This document shows positions 1 through 6,289 of a stretch of 28,118 nucleotides of DNA, piece after piece (positions within the stretch are counted from its first letter, which is position 1; every line of letters starts with the position of its first letter). The notes below the pieces were generated by a model that saw only the letters and a list, made by a program, of their open reading frames with translations, was not told where the DNA came from and searched no databases. Source of the stretch: Promethearchaeota archaeon (GTDB lineage: Archaea > Asgardarchaeota > Lokiarchaeia > Sigynarchaeales > SOKP01); the NCBI GenBank assembly GCA_016839635.1, contig JAEOTV010000164.1, positions 1 through 28,118 of the forward strand, read 5' to 3'. A program made the position numbers and the translations under genes.

Positions 1-866
1 AAATCATATAAATTTTTTCTGCCGTTTATCTTTTCTCCTGTAGGTAAAGTATAAAAATGACCTCTCTTCTCTATGAACTCATTATTAATTCCAAAATCCA
101 TAACGTCTAACTCTCTAGAAAAGCCTTTTCCTAAGATAACATCCATTGTAAAATTAAATCCCTTATGCACACTAAGATTTTTTCCTTTCTCTATTACAAA
201 ACTAACTGGGTGTGCTTTTTCTCCACTGTTAAGTTCATATTGTTTAGATGCAGAAGAGAGGTCATACAAATTAATACGATACTTAAACCAGTGTTTCATA
301 CCCCGTCCCCCAGGGGTAGTTGTGCCACCAAATTGACTTTTCAAATTCTCCCTTAACTGGTTATTAAGAATAACCGTAGAGCCATATTTCTTCAATGGAA
401 TAGCTGTTAATCTTAGAAATCTGTTAAAGATTTTTGGAACATCACCCATAGTAGCTTTTGTAATACCTTGTTTAACTTCATGTTCTGTAGTAAATCCTGC
501 GATTGAATCTATAGCTACTAATGAGACAATCCCTTTTTTATTATTCTCTATAACAAAATTATGAGCATATACTAATACTTCTTCAGATAAATTCTCCTGT
601 AAAAATTCTGTAATTTCTGGATTACCGCCACAAACTTCAAAATAATCCTTAGTAATATTTCCTTCTGTATCTATATATAAATATTTTACATCTGGATTAT
701 TCTTTTGAACACTTCCAAACATCTGTTGTACCAATGTAGTTTTATAACTGGATTCTCTACCAGAGAATTCTAGTAAATAACCCCTTGGTATTCCTTTGAG
801 GTAAAAATCTATGCTAGGAAATCCAGTATAAAAAGAACCGTAGTCTTTATATTCACTCAATAACAT
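1..866 (-). CDS. recA: RecA/UvsX-like recombinase (C-terminus cut by window edge)
   Basis: This ATPase should form filaments on single-stranded DNA and catalyse strand exchange during phage replication and repair. About 288 codons are visible. Near residues 36-44 there is a RecA-type Walker A, GRESSYKTT, with Tyr where cellular RecA has Gly (GPESSGKTT). A Walker B strand ends in VAIDSIAGF. An NQLREN segment followed by GGTTTPGGRGMKHW matches the RecA L2 loop region (NQIR...TTGG..lKf). The ATG at 866 is preceded only by a weak SD. An in-frame stop lies just upstream (TAA CTG ATG), so a longer in-frame start is excluded. It is the last visible gene of the polymerase operon. The family call is secure; whether it is closer to RecA or UvsX was not tested. 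Confidence 0.9.
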   Translation of the reverse strand, partial: MLLSEYKDYGSFYTGFPSIDFYLKGIPRGYLLEFSGRESSYKTTLVQQMFGSVQKNNPDVKYLYIDTEGNITKDYFEVCGGNPEITEFLQENLSEEVLVYAHNFVIENNKKGIVSLVAIDSIAGFTTEHEVKQGITKATMGDVPKIFNRFLRLTAIPLKKYGSTVILNNQLRENLKSQFGGTTTPGGRGMKHWFKYRINLYDLSSASKQYELNSGEKAHPVSFVIEKGKNLSVHKGFNFTMDVILGKGFSRELDVMDFGINNEFIEKRGHFYTLPTGEKINGRKNLYD

Positions 867-900
867 CAGTTAATGCTTTCTTTATTATATTAGTAATCAT
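853..900 (-). CDS. Possible 15-codon ORF overlapping the recA start
   Basis: The ATG at 900 overlaps the stop of the phosphoesterase gene (ATGA). The frame encodes 15 residues (MITNIIKKALTDVIE) and stops 14 nt inside recA in another frame. It could be a coupling leader that delivers ribosomes to recA, which has a poor SD. It could also be the true recA N-terminus broken by a frameshift, or chance. Confidence 0.25.
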   Translation of the reverse strand: MITNIIKKALTDVIE

Positions 901-1454
901 CGTACTTTCATTCTCTCCTCTACTTCAGTTAAAGAAAATGGTCTGTATTCTCCAAGAAGTGCGTTTGCGTTATCAATACCAACATCAAGCATTTTCTTTT
1001 TTCTAAAACTATCTCCTAGAAGGTGTATATGTCCATGTAGATGCCAAGAATTATAGTGACTTCTATTCCACGATTCCATAGGAAAATGGCATAGAGTAAT
1101 TGGTACATCATGTGGAACAAAAGTATACAATGGTGGAAGATACTCTACAGCACCACTCCTAGTACTATATCCATCACTCTTTGTCCCGTATGTCCTAGAA
1201 TTTAACCAATATTTATCATGATGTGTATTATCATCTAGAATCGCAATAGTTCCATTAAGAGTTGCAAAATAGTTTTGCGGATTCTTACCAAGATGAAAAT
1301 CACCAAGATAATATACTATATCTTCTAGTTTAACTGTAGCATTCCATATATCTATAAGATTTTTATCCATTTCTTCTATAGAAGAAAACCTTCTATTACA
1401 ATATCCTATAATATTTACATGTCCAAAATGATGGTCTGCACTAAAATATATCAT
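897..1454 (-). CDS. Calcineurin-like metallophosphoesterase
   Basis: This 185-aa protein of the metallophosphoesterase superfamily probably hydrolyses a phosphodiester or phosphomonoester with two metal ions; the substrate is unknown. Visible motifs are SADHHFGH (D-x-H) near the N-terminus, YLGDFHLG (GD), CHFP and a C-terminal HGHIH (GHxH). The usual GNHD motif is replaced by a DDNTHHD stretch, so the third metal or phosphate site is altered. The ATG at 1454 was chosen for its SD (AAAGGAAG). The open frame runs further upstream, but that stretch encodes a separate small membrane protein in another frame. Start and upstream stop overlap (AATGA), suggesting translational coupling. Small phage enzymes of this type often sit beside replication genes. 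Confidence 0.85.
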   Translation of the reverse strand: MIYFSADHHFGHVNIIGYCNRRFSSIEEMDKNLIDIWNATVKLEDIVYYLGDFHLGKNPQNYFATLNGTIAILDDNTHHDKYWLNSRTYGTKSDGYSTRSGAVEYLPPLYTFVPHDVPITLCHFPMESWNRSHYNSWHLHGHIHLLGDSFRKKKMLDVGIDNANALLGEYRPFSLTEVEERMKVR

Positions 1455-1540
1455 TCTTCCTTTGATTCCTTTATATGTAACCACATAAATACTAACCAAA
1501 ATACTATCAATTCTCCAAGAAATATTGCCATAAGTATCAT
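1451..1540 (-). CDS. 29-aa single-pass membrane protein
   Basis: The ATG at 1540 overlaps the stop of the upstream gene (ATGA) and follows a GGAGGAGAT SD. The stop overlaps the phosphoesterase start. The product begins MILMAIFLGELIVFWL, continues hydrophobic to about residue 20 and ends in a charged tail, HIKESKEE. It is therefore one transmembrane helix with a short tail. Function unknown. Overlaps at both ends argue that it is translated. Confidence 0.6.
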   Translation of the reverse strand: MILMAIFLGELIVFWLVFMWLHIKESKEE

Positions 1541-1722
1541 CCCAAATCTCCTCCACCACTAAATTTAATACCAAAAGTAGTTAAGTCTATCTCTACTATC
1601 TTTTCATAATCAAAATTCCATTTATCCCTAAATAATTTATAAGCATGTTTTTCAGAACTCGCTGTTATAACTTCAACATATTCACCATAATTAGTCCACC
1701 ATGTAGCAATAAACACTTTCAT
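1537..1722 (-). CDS. Small phage protein, unknown function (61 aa)
   Basis: The protein opens MKVFIATWWTNYGEYVEVI and ends with a Gly-rich tail, FSGGGDLG. The compact alpha/beta pattern (strand, then an EKHAYKLF helix) resembles many anonymous small phage proteins. The start overlaps the stop of the 37-aa membrane protein upstream (ATGA), and the SD is AAAAGGA. No catalytic or metal motif is visible. Confidence 0.65.
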   Translation of the reverse strand: MKVFIATWWTNYGEYVEVITASSEKHAYKLFRDKWNFDYEKIVEIDLTTFGIKFSGGGDLG

Positions 1723-1832
1723 TCCTTTTTACTCCTTGTAGCTTCAGCTTGAAGAGCTATTCCTAAAAAGAATAAAAGTAAAACTGAAACAGTTCCTATA
1801 ACTATAATTGATACAATATCACTATTACTCAT
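1719..1832 (-). CDS. 37-aa single-pass membrane protein
   Basis: MSNSDIVSIIVIGTVSVLLL begins the product, which carries one hydrophobic segment (residues 6-25) and ends in a basic, charged tail (EATRSKKE). The start overlaps the stop of the upstream gene by 8 nt and the stop overlaps the next start as ATGA. This is the pattern of a translated, coupled gene. No function is recognised. Confidence 0.65.
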   Translation of the reverse strand: MSNSDIVSIIVIGTVSVLLLFFLGIALQAEATRSKKE

Positions 1833-2016
1833 ATGGAATTCTTTCTAACCATTCAGACAACTGTTCGACAATCATTTTAACATTTTGTTTATAAAATCTA
1901 AGTTGAGTTTCAGTTTCTATTTCATTAACAGTTAAAATTACATACTCATTAAGAGTGGTATCCAACATAATAAAATAATTAGTTTCCGCATCTCCATATA
2001 AATTTACCTTATTCAT
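1825..2016 (-). CDS. Small protein, paralogue of the next upstream gene (63 aa)
   Basis: A 63-aa protein whose C-terminal helix (QNVKMIVEQLSEWLERI) matches that of the gene at 2013-2207 (SDVKELIEQLTEWYERK). Both have beta-rich N-terminal halves. They look like a tandem duplication. The start overlaps the upstream stop (ATGA) and the SD is AGGAAA. Function unknown; the beta-sheet plus terminal helix could bind a partner protein or nucleic acid, but nothing shows this. Confidence 0.65.
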   Translation of the reverse strand: MNKVNLYGDAETNYFIMLDTTLNEYVILTVNEIETETQLRFYKQNVKMIVEQLSEWLERIPYE

Positions 2017-2207
2017 ATTTTCCTTTCATACCATTCAGTAAGTTGTTCAATAAGTTCTTTTACATCACTTCTACTAATTTTAGTAGTAATATTATTGTAT
2101 TTAACAATAGTCACACAATGATTACACAATATAGTATCTACAGCTATTGGATTATTGCCATAATATCCAATCTTTCCTTTCTCACCTATAAAATTAGTCT
2201 TCTCCAT
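2013..2207 (-). CDS. Small protein, paralogue of 1825-2016 (64 aa)
   Basis: The start follows a GAGGAAGAAG SD that lies inside the end of the 32-aa membrane protein gene. The product has a Gly-rich beta start, a CNHC pair near the middle (possible metal ligands, but only two Cys) and the shared terminal helix DVKELIEQLTEWYERK. The neighbouring paralogue lacks the Cys pair, so metal binding is not a conserved family trait. Function unknown. Confidence 0.65.
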   Translation of the reverse strand: MEKTNFIGEKGKIGYYGNNPIAVDTILCNHCVTIVKYNNITTKISRSDVKELIEQLTEWYERKI

Positions 2208-2292
2208 CTTCTTCCTCAGTAGAATTTAACGCATCAATAACTAGAACACCTATTATTATGATAGCTGAACAAATATTTACAAGCCAACGCAT
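2194..2292 (-). CDS. 32-aa single-pass membrane protein
   Basis: MRWLVNICSAIIIIGVLVID is followed by an acidic tail (EEEDGED). Orientation rules suggest the Arg near the N-terminus stays cytoplasmic. The gene fills the gap between the 65-aa gene and the 2013-2207 gene, with its 3' end overlapping the latter. The SD is poor (GATAAAAT), so the call rests on packing and on the clear membrane-segment-plus-tail layout. Confidence 0.5.
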   Translation of the reverse strand: MRWLVNICSAIIIIGVLVIDALNSTEEEDGED

Positions 2293-2299
2293 ATTTTAT

Positions 2300-2497
2300 C
2301 TATTTTTGTTTTAAATAATTTTCTTGGCAATTTTCATCTTTACAAGTATCTAGAACAAGAATTGGTTTACCATTTTTAGTATCAATAAATGAATCTATAA
2401 TATTCAAATCACCGTTTGGTGATAATACTACCGCATGGATATTACCATACTCTTCTCTTGTCTTGGATAATATGCCTCTTATATCTAATAATCTCAT
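2300..2497 (-). CDS. Small protein of unknown function (65 aa)
   Basis: It lies directly downstream of the DNA polymerase (stop and start nearly touching). The product begins MRLLDIRGILSKTREEYGNI and carries two Cys in a DTCKDENCQEN stretch near the C-terminus. The LSPNGDLNIIDSFIDTKNGK segment reads as a beta-hairpin. No family is recognised. Its position suggests a polymerase accessory or simply a co-transcribed small gene. Confidence 0.6.
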   Translation of the reverse strand: MRLLDIRGILSKTREEYGNIHAVVLSPNGDLNIIDSFIDTKNGKPILVLDTCKDENCQENYLKQK

Positions 2498-2498
2498 C

Positions 2499-4217
2499 TT
2501 ACTTTATCCAACTATCTAATAAAACTCCTTCTGCTTTCATAGGTACTCTTTCCTTTACTACTATTGTACCAGCTTTTTCCATTGTGTCAAGTACCAATTT
2601 TGAAAGTTCTTCGGAGTGCTCTTTTTTAAGCTCTATTCCTACTTCATCATGAACAGTCAATACAATTCTTCCATTATCTCCTAACTCTTTATCTATGAGA
2701 ATCATCGCATACTTTAATATATCTGCTGCATACCCCTGTATAACCATGTTAAAACCCTCTCGCTGTATTGCAGAAACCTTATACCTGTATGCCGGATCTC
2801 TCGAATCTGGTCTATGAAAATATCTAATTCTACCTAAAGGAGTTCTGCAAAATTCATTTATTAAAGTTTCTCTACCTATTTTATTCTTATAGGCATTAAG
2901 CACTGAGTAACCACCCCAAAAACCATTAACAATTCGTCTAGCTAAATCATAAGAGATACCATGCTTATTAGCTAAACTACCGGCAGAGCTTCCATATAAG
3001 CATTCAAAATTAGCAGTTTTCCCATGAGCACGCTGTTGTTTAGTAACTTCTTCTATAGGAATACGAAATACATTAGAAGCAGTTACGCTATGTAAGTCAG
3101 CATCTTCTTTTCTGTACTCATTTAATATCATAGCTTCTCCAGAAACCAGTCCAGCTAACCTCATCTCTATCTGAGAATAGTCTGCTGTAAAGAAATCGTA
3201 TCCCTCACTAGCAATAAAGCAAGTTCTGAATTCTTTTATTGCCGGGATGTTCTGCATGTTAGGTTTGCTAGAAGAAAATCTTCCAGTTGCAGCACCTATT
3301 TGATTAAACTCTGAATGAATTTTTCCATCATCCTGTATTTTTTCCATTAGCTTGACTCCATAAGTTGACACCAATTTATTCGCTGCTCGATAACCTAATA
3401 AATGTCTTACAAATGGATGATTAATATGTTTAATAACTGGTTCACCAGTAGAATCAACTTTTAGTCTTAAGTTTTTAGTTTTTTCTGAGAGCTCGTGAAA
3501 AACTTCTTTTACTTGTTTAGGACTTCTAGGATTAAATTCTCTTCCAGCTATCTTAAATAATTCTTTTGCATGACGTTCTGCAATTTCTTCCTGCATTTCA
3601 ATAACTGGATACAATCTATCTTCGGATAAAGTAATTCCATTATACTCCATCTTCATAACTACTGGAATTAATTTATTTTCTATCTGCATTATGGTAGAAA
3701 GTCCACCTTCTTCTATCTCCTCACTTTGAGAAGCATAAATATCTAAAAGAAGTAATGCATCTTGAGCTGCGTATTCTAACTGGTCTTGAGAAAAACTTCT
3801 TGTTGGTGTAAGAAAAGAAGTAGTTAAAGATTTATCTATCTCAATATTAAATCTCTCAGCAACAACATCTTTTAAACTTTTAATAAGTTTTCCCTTGCCT
3901 GGAGAAATTACAGCTTCCGCCAGCATAGTACAATGTATTTTATCTAACAAATAATTAAAATTTGAATATAACATGCCCAAATCAAATTTAGAATTATGGC
4001 TTACAAATATTTTATCTTTATTTTGGTCGAGTATTGAAATTAAATATTGCTTATTTAAAATTCTAGCATCAAAAATATATGTATTAATTCCATCAGATAA
4101 CTGAAGTAATAAAATTTTATCCTTGCGTATATTTAATCCACTAGTTTCAATATCTAATCCTAATACATCACCTGTAAAGTTAATATTCTCTGTATATCTT
4201 GTTATATATTTATACAT
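2499..4217 (-). CDS. polA: Family A DNA polymerase with 3'-5' exonuclease
   Basis: This is the replicative DNA polymerase of the phage, 572 aa, close to the size of other short phage family A enzymes; there is no 5'-nuclease domain. The exonuclease is complete: LDIET (Asp22, Glu24), SHNSKFDL (Asp79) and YAAQD (Tyr149, Asp153). Polymerase motif A is DYSQIEMRLAG (Asp346). Motif B is RAHGKTANFECLYG (Lys400, Phe404, Tyr408); a Phe at this O-helix position is Pol I-like rather than T7-like. Motif C is VHDE (523-525). A consensus promoter lies 30 bp upstream and the ATG follows AGAGAAGAT. It heads the operon that ends with RecA. Confidence 0.97.
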   Translation of the reverse strand: MYKYITRYTENINFTGDVLGLDIETSGLNIRKDKILLLQLSDGINTYIFDARILNKQYLISILDQNKDKIFVSHNSKFDLGMLYSNFNYLLDKIHCTMLAEAVISPGKGKLIKSLKDVVAERFNIEIDKSLTTSFLTPTRSFSQDQLEYAAQDALLLLDIYASQSEEIEEGGLSTIMQIENKLIPVVMKMEYNGITLSEDRLYPVIEMQEEIAERHAKELFKIAGREFNPRSPKQVKEVFHELSEKTKNLRLKVDSTGEPVIKHINHPFVRHLLGYRAANKLVSTYGVKLMEKIQDDGKIHSEFNQIGAATGRFSSSKPNMQNIPAIKEFRTCFIASEGYDFFTADYSQIEMRLAGLVSGEAMILNEYRKEDADLHSVTASNVFRIPIEEVTKQQRAHGKTANFECLYGSSAGSLANKHGISYDLARRIVNGFWGGYSVLNAYKNKIGRETLINEFCRTPLGRIRYFHRPDSRDPAYRYKVSAIQREGFNMVIQGYAADILKYAMILIDKELGDNGRIVLTVHDEVGIELKKEHSEELSKLVLDTMEKAGTIVVKERVPMKAEGVLLDSWIK

Positions 4218-4245
4218 ATCTTCTCTTATATATTATATATTGTAT

Positions 4246-4274
4246 ATTATACCACACTTATTTAATCTTGTCAA
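4246..4274 (-). promoter_or_regulatory. Sigma-70/SigA promoter of the polymerase operon
   Basis: On the minus strand, TTGACA (4274-4269), a 17-bp spacer and TATAAT (4251-4246) match consensus exactly, with TGG before the -10. It overlaps the stop codon of the upstream methyltransferase gene, so the -35 box is partly coding. Confidence 0.9.
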
Positions 4275-5389
4275 GAGCTACTTAAAAACTCAAAAATCCA
4301 TACTATAATATCTATTGTCCAACCATTACCAAGCATCTTATATCTCTGAGTATTGGACATCATTCTATTTCCGTAAGGTACTAAAGTGTAATTATCTGGT
4401 ACTGTTTGTAATCTTTCACATTCTAATGGTGTTAATTTTCTCCACATCAAATCTTCTGGATTATGTCTAACATCATTTGTATCTGTAAAACAAACCACGT
4501 TATCCTTTTGAACAGTAGTCAAGGCGTTAGTTTTACCATTATGTCTAACCTCTATGTATTGTTTAGTCTTACCGGCAGTTGAACCTTTGTGATCCTGTCT
4601 AACACCATCAACTAAATATCTACCACGCATAGCTCCACATAAAATCTTTGGTTCTCTATGTCCACCGCCCATAGTTGTTAAGGTTGGAGCTTTTCCTTCT
4701 GGATGATACACTCTTTTTACAACGTCATTACCTCTTATATCTGCATCACCAACATGACATAATCCATCTTTTGAAAAAACTAATTGTCTTCTATGCTTTT
4801 CAAAGTAAGATTTAAGGTTACCACCTTTAAAATAATTGGCATCAATACAATAACTTTTATCTTTGTCCACAAAACCATCTTCTAATATATCTTTAAGAAA
4901 TATCTTTTTATCTTCTGGTGTTCCTGATATTGGAATGTTAGTCCAATACAATCTTTTTCTGTTTTGTGCTGAGACAAGTGAACTATTTAACTCTATAGGT
5001 TCTACTCCTAAACAATTACTTATAATATTTTTGTATTGTTTTTTCATCTTTACATTTTCTAGTAAGAAGTAGCGTGGAGAACATTCTTCAAGCAACCTTA
5101 CATACTCAAAGAACAGGATGGAACGGGGGTCATTAAAATTGAGCTGTTTACCAGCGAATGAAAAGCCTTGACAGGGACTTCCACCTATAAGTAAGTCTAT
5201 CTCAGGTAGAGTATCACCAGTTAGGTTAGCTATATCACCAAGTTGTTTGGTGTTTGGGTAGTTATGTTGTGTTACTGCAATAGCATATTTATCTATTTCA
5301 CTAGCAAAGTAGTTGTCAACGTGAGTACCAGCACGGTCTAAGGCTATCTGACCGCAAGACATACCATCGAATAAACTTAATACATTCAT
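4271..5389 (-). CDS. C5-cytosine DNA methyltransferase
   Basis: The enzyme transfers methyl from S-adenosylmethionine to carbon 5 of cytosine, and here probably protects phage DNA from host restriction. The 372-aa protein has motif I (LSLFDGMSCGQIALDRAG), motif IV (GGSPCQGFSF, catalytic Cys73), motif VI (ENVKM), motif VIII (QNRKRLYW) and motif X (MLGNGWTIDII). The stretch before motif X, with LTTMGGGHREPKI and NALTTVQKDNVV, is the target-recognition region; its site cannot be read from sequence. The ATG at 5389 was chosen over an upstream in-frame ATG because of AAGGAG and the promoter just upstream. No partner endonuclease is seen, so it looks like an orphan methyltransferase. Confidence 0.95.
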   Translation of the reverse strand: MNVLSLFDGMSCGQIALDRAGTHVDNYFASEIDKYAIAVTQHNYPNTKQLGDIANLTGDTLPEIDLLIGGSPCQGFSFAGKQLNFNDPRSILFFEYVRLLEECSPRYFLLENVKMKKQYKNIISNCLGVEPIELNSSLVSAQNRKRLYWTNIPISGTPEDKKIFLKDILEDGFVDKDKSYCIDANYFKGGNLKSYFEKHRRQLVFSKDGLCHVGDADIRGNDVVKRVYHPEGKAPTLTTMGGGHREPKILCGAMRGRYLVDGVRQDHKGSTAGKTKQYIEVRHNGKTNALTTVQKDNVVCFTDTNDVRHNPEDLMWRKLTPLECERLQTVPDNYTLVPYGNRMMSNTQRYKMLGNGWTIDIIVWIFEFLSSS

Positions 5390-5409
5390 ATACACTCCTT
5401 TATGGTTAT

Positions 5410-5438
5410 AGTATAGCACACATACTAGATTTTGTCAA
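5410..5438 (-). promoter_or_regulatory. Promoter of the cytosine methyltransferase
   Basis: Minus strand: TTGACA (5438-5433), 17-bp spacer, TATACT (5415-5410) preceded by TGC (extended -10). The -35 lies inside an 18-bp palindrome shared with the divergent promoter of the dNTP operon. Confidence 0.88.
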
Positions 5439-5449
5439 GTACTTGACAA
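5432..5449. promoter_or_regulatory. 18-bp perfect palindrome between divergent promoters
   Basis: TTGTCAAGTACTTGACAA is its own reverse complement and holds both -35 boxes. The symmetry may be only the by-product of two back-to-back TTGACA boxes joined by AGT/ACT. It would also suit a dimeric repressor controlling both directions at once. Confidence 0.6.
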
Positions 5450-5471
5450 AATTTCTATTATATGTTATAAT
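5443..5471 (+). promoter_or_regulatory. Consensus promoter of leader RNA and dNTP operon
   Basis: Exact TTGACA (5443-5448), 17-bp spacer, exact TATAAT (5466-5471) with TGT before the -10. The predicted transcription start is near 5478. Confidence 0.92.
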
Positions 5472-5477
5472 TTGAGT

Positions 5478-5696
5478 AATCCAGCTATATGCTGGAGGTG
5501 CAAGGCTAGGAAGCCTTGGGTAGAGAGTAGCTATGTAGCGAGATGCTATGATGTATCCGACGGGCGAAAGATAAATCGGTCTAAGTCCGTGTCTTTGAAA
5601 TGTGATGGACATTTCCATAAGAGCTGACCGTTAGAACGTGCTCTTGTCAGGGAAGTACTGACCTACTCTCTATTTATAATCTTGAAGGAGAGTAAA
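5478..5696 (+). ncRNA. Structured leader RNA, riboswitch-like, with an SD-sequestering switch
   Basis: The segment is far more GC-rich than its surroundings and lacks a convincing ORF. Hairpins in order: 5481-5495; 5501-5518 (7 bp, AGGA loop); 5534-5550; a possible H-type pseudoknot (CCGA 5557-5560 with UCGG 5576-5579, and CGGGC 5561-5565 with GUCCG 5585-5589, one G-U); 5597-5615; 5619-5645; 5646-5662. A perfect 10-bp stem, 5521-5530 with 5663-5672, closes the last five. Its 3' arm can instead pair 7-8 bp with 5687-5694, which contains the SD of the first gene (GGAG, 5687-5690). The two pairings exclude each other, as in translational riboswitches. It matches no class I can name. It could also be a stable phage sRNA whose 3' part serves as leader. 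Confidence 0.72.
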
Positions 5697-5855
5697 ATGA
5701 GGTTGTATGAGAAGCATCCAGACAACTACTGGATATGTGATAGGTGTGGAAGTTTGAATGTTGTTAGACATGTAAGATGCCATTATTGTAGAGAGCATCG
5801 ATTTACAACAAGTTTAAAGGAAATTAAAAATGAGAAAACAAGTGGAATACAATAA
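5697..5855 (+). CDS. Small zinc-ribbon protein (52 aa)
   Basis: This is the first gene after the structured leader, with an AAGGAG SD 9 nt before the ATG. It has two CxxC knuckles, CDRCG and CHYCR, 17 residues apart, the arrangement of a small zinc ribbon, followed by a basic tail. Such proteins typically bind nucleic acid or another protein; the partner is unknown. Its 3' end overlaps the next gene by 26 nt. Confidence 0.75.
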   Translation: MRLYEKHPDNYWICDRCGSLNVVRHVRCHYCREHRFTTSLKEIKNEKTSGIQ

Positions 5856-6090
5856 AGTAAAGTGTGAGTTATGCGGACTTAGTTATTCTGGAGAAGATGC
5901 TAATTTAAAAGCTGAAGAATGCAGAGATGCACATGATGTAGTAGTAATTAGTTTGTGGGATTTTGAGCTACCAGGTTTGATTAATTATTTTAACACTCAT
6001 GATAAGTCACTTCTACCAAAAGGTTTTACAAGAAAATTACGTAATCTACAGGGTAGAGTCTTAAGAGGTAAACAAAATGCCAACACCTAA
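5830..6090 (+). CDS. Small protein with CxxC knuckle (86 aa)
   Basis: The start lies inside the previous gene, with an AAGGAAATT SD. The N-terminus carries CELCG and a later single Cys (EECRDAH), so a Cys3His metal site is conceivable. The C-terminal third is basic (RKLRNLQGRVLRGKQ). Function unknown; its position between a zinc ribbon and nucleotide genes suggests an early regulatory or DNA-binding role, which is inference only. Confidence 0.65.
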   Translation: MRKQVEYNKVKCELCGLSYSGEDANLKAEECRDAHDVVVISLWDFELPGLINYFNTHDKSLLPKGFTRKLRNLQGRVLRGKQNANT

Positions 6091-6289
6091 AAAGGATGAG
6101 AAAAAAGGAGATTTTATAAGTAGATGTATGGAGTATGTCTCTAAAGAAGAGGATAAAAAGGATTGGACTAAGGAACATAAGTTAGGATATTGTTATGGAA
6201 TCTGGAAAGACCATGCTAAATCGGAGATAGAGAAAAATATTCAATCAATTATAAGGAAATTAAATGGAATTAACAGCGAATCTATATAA
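6077..6289 (+). CDS. Small phage protein with a P-x-P...F-x-x-RCM motif (70 aa)
   Basis: MPTPKKDEKKGDFISRCMEY followed later by GYCYGIWKDH resembles a short module seen in many phage proteins, either alone or appended to larger ones (pattern PxPxxxE...FISRCM...AICYxxW, from memory). Two conserved Cys and a Trp stand out. It probably folds as a small helical domain. No enzymatic role is known to me. It overlaps both neighbours. Confidence 0.65.
   Translation: MPTPKKDEKKGDFISRCMEYVSKEEDKKDWTKEHKLGYCYGIWKDHAKSEIEKNIQSIIRKLNGINSESI

Noticed and set aside
5478..5510. Pistol ribozyme end (AGGUGCAA after a hairpin)
   Set aside because: Only the 8-nt tail matches; the required upstream hairpin, pseudoknot and cleavage site are missing.
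5406..5618. Minus-strand ORF over the leader RNA
   Set aside because: It runs antisense through the consensus promoter and hairpins and has no SD. The sequence composition reflects the RNA structure.
5478..5696. Adenosylcobalamin riboswitch upstream of the B12-dependent RNR
   Set aside because: Tempting by context, but the conserved B12-box (GCCACUG, AGCCAGGAGACC) and core strings are absent; only short GGGAAG-like and AGGTGC fragments occur by chance.
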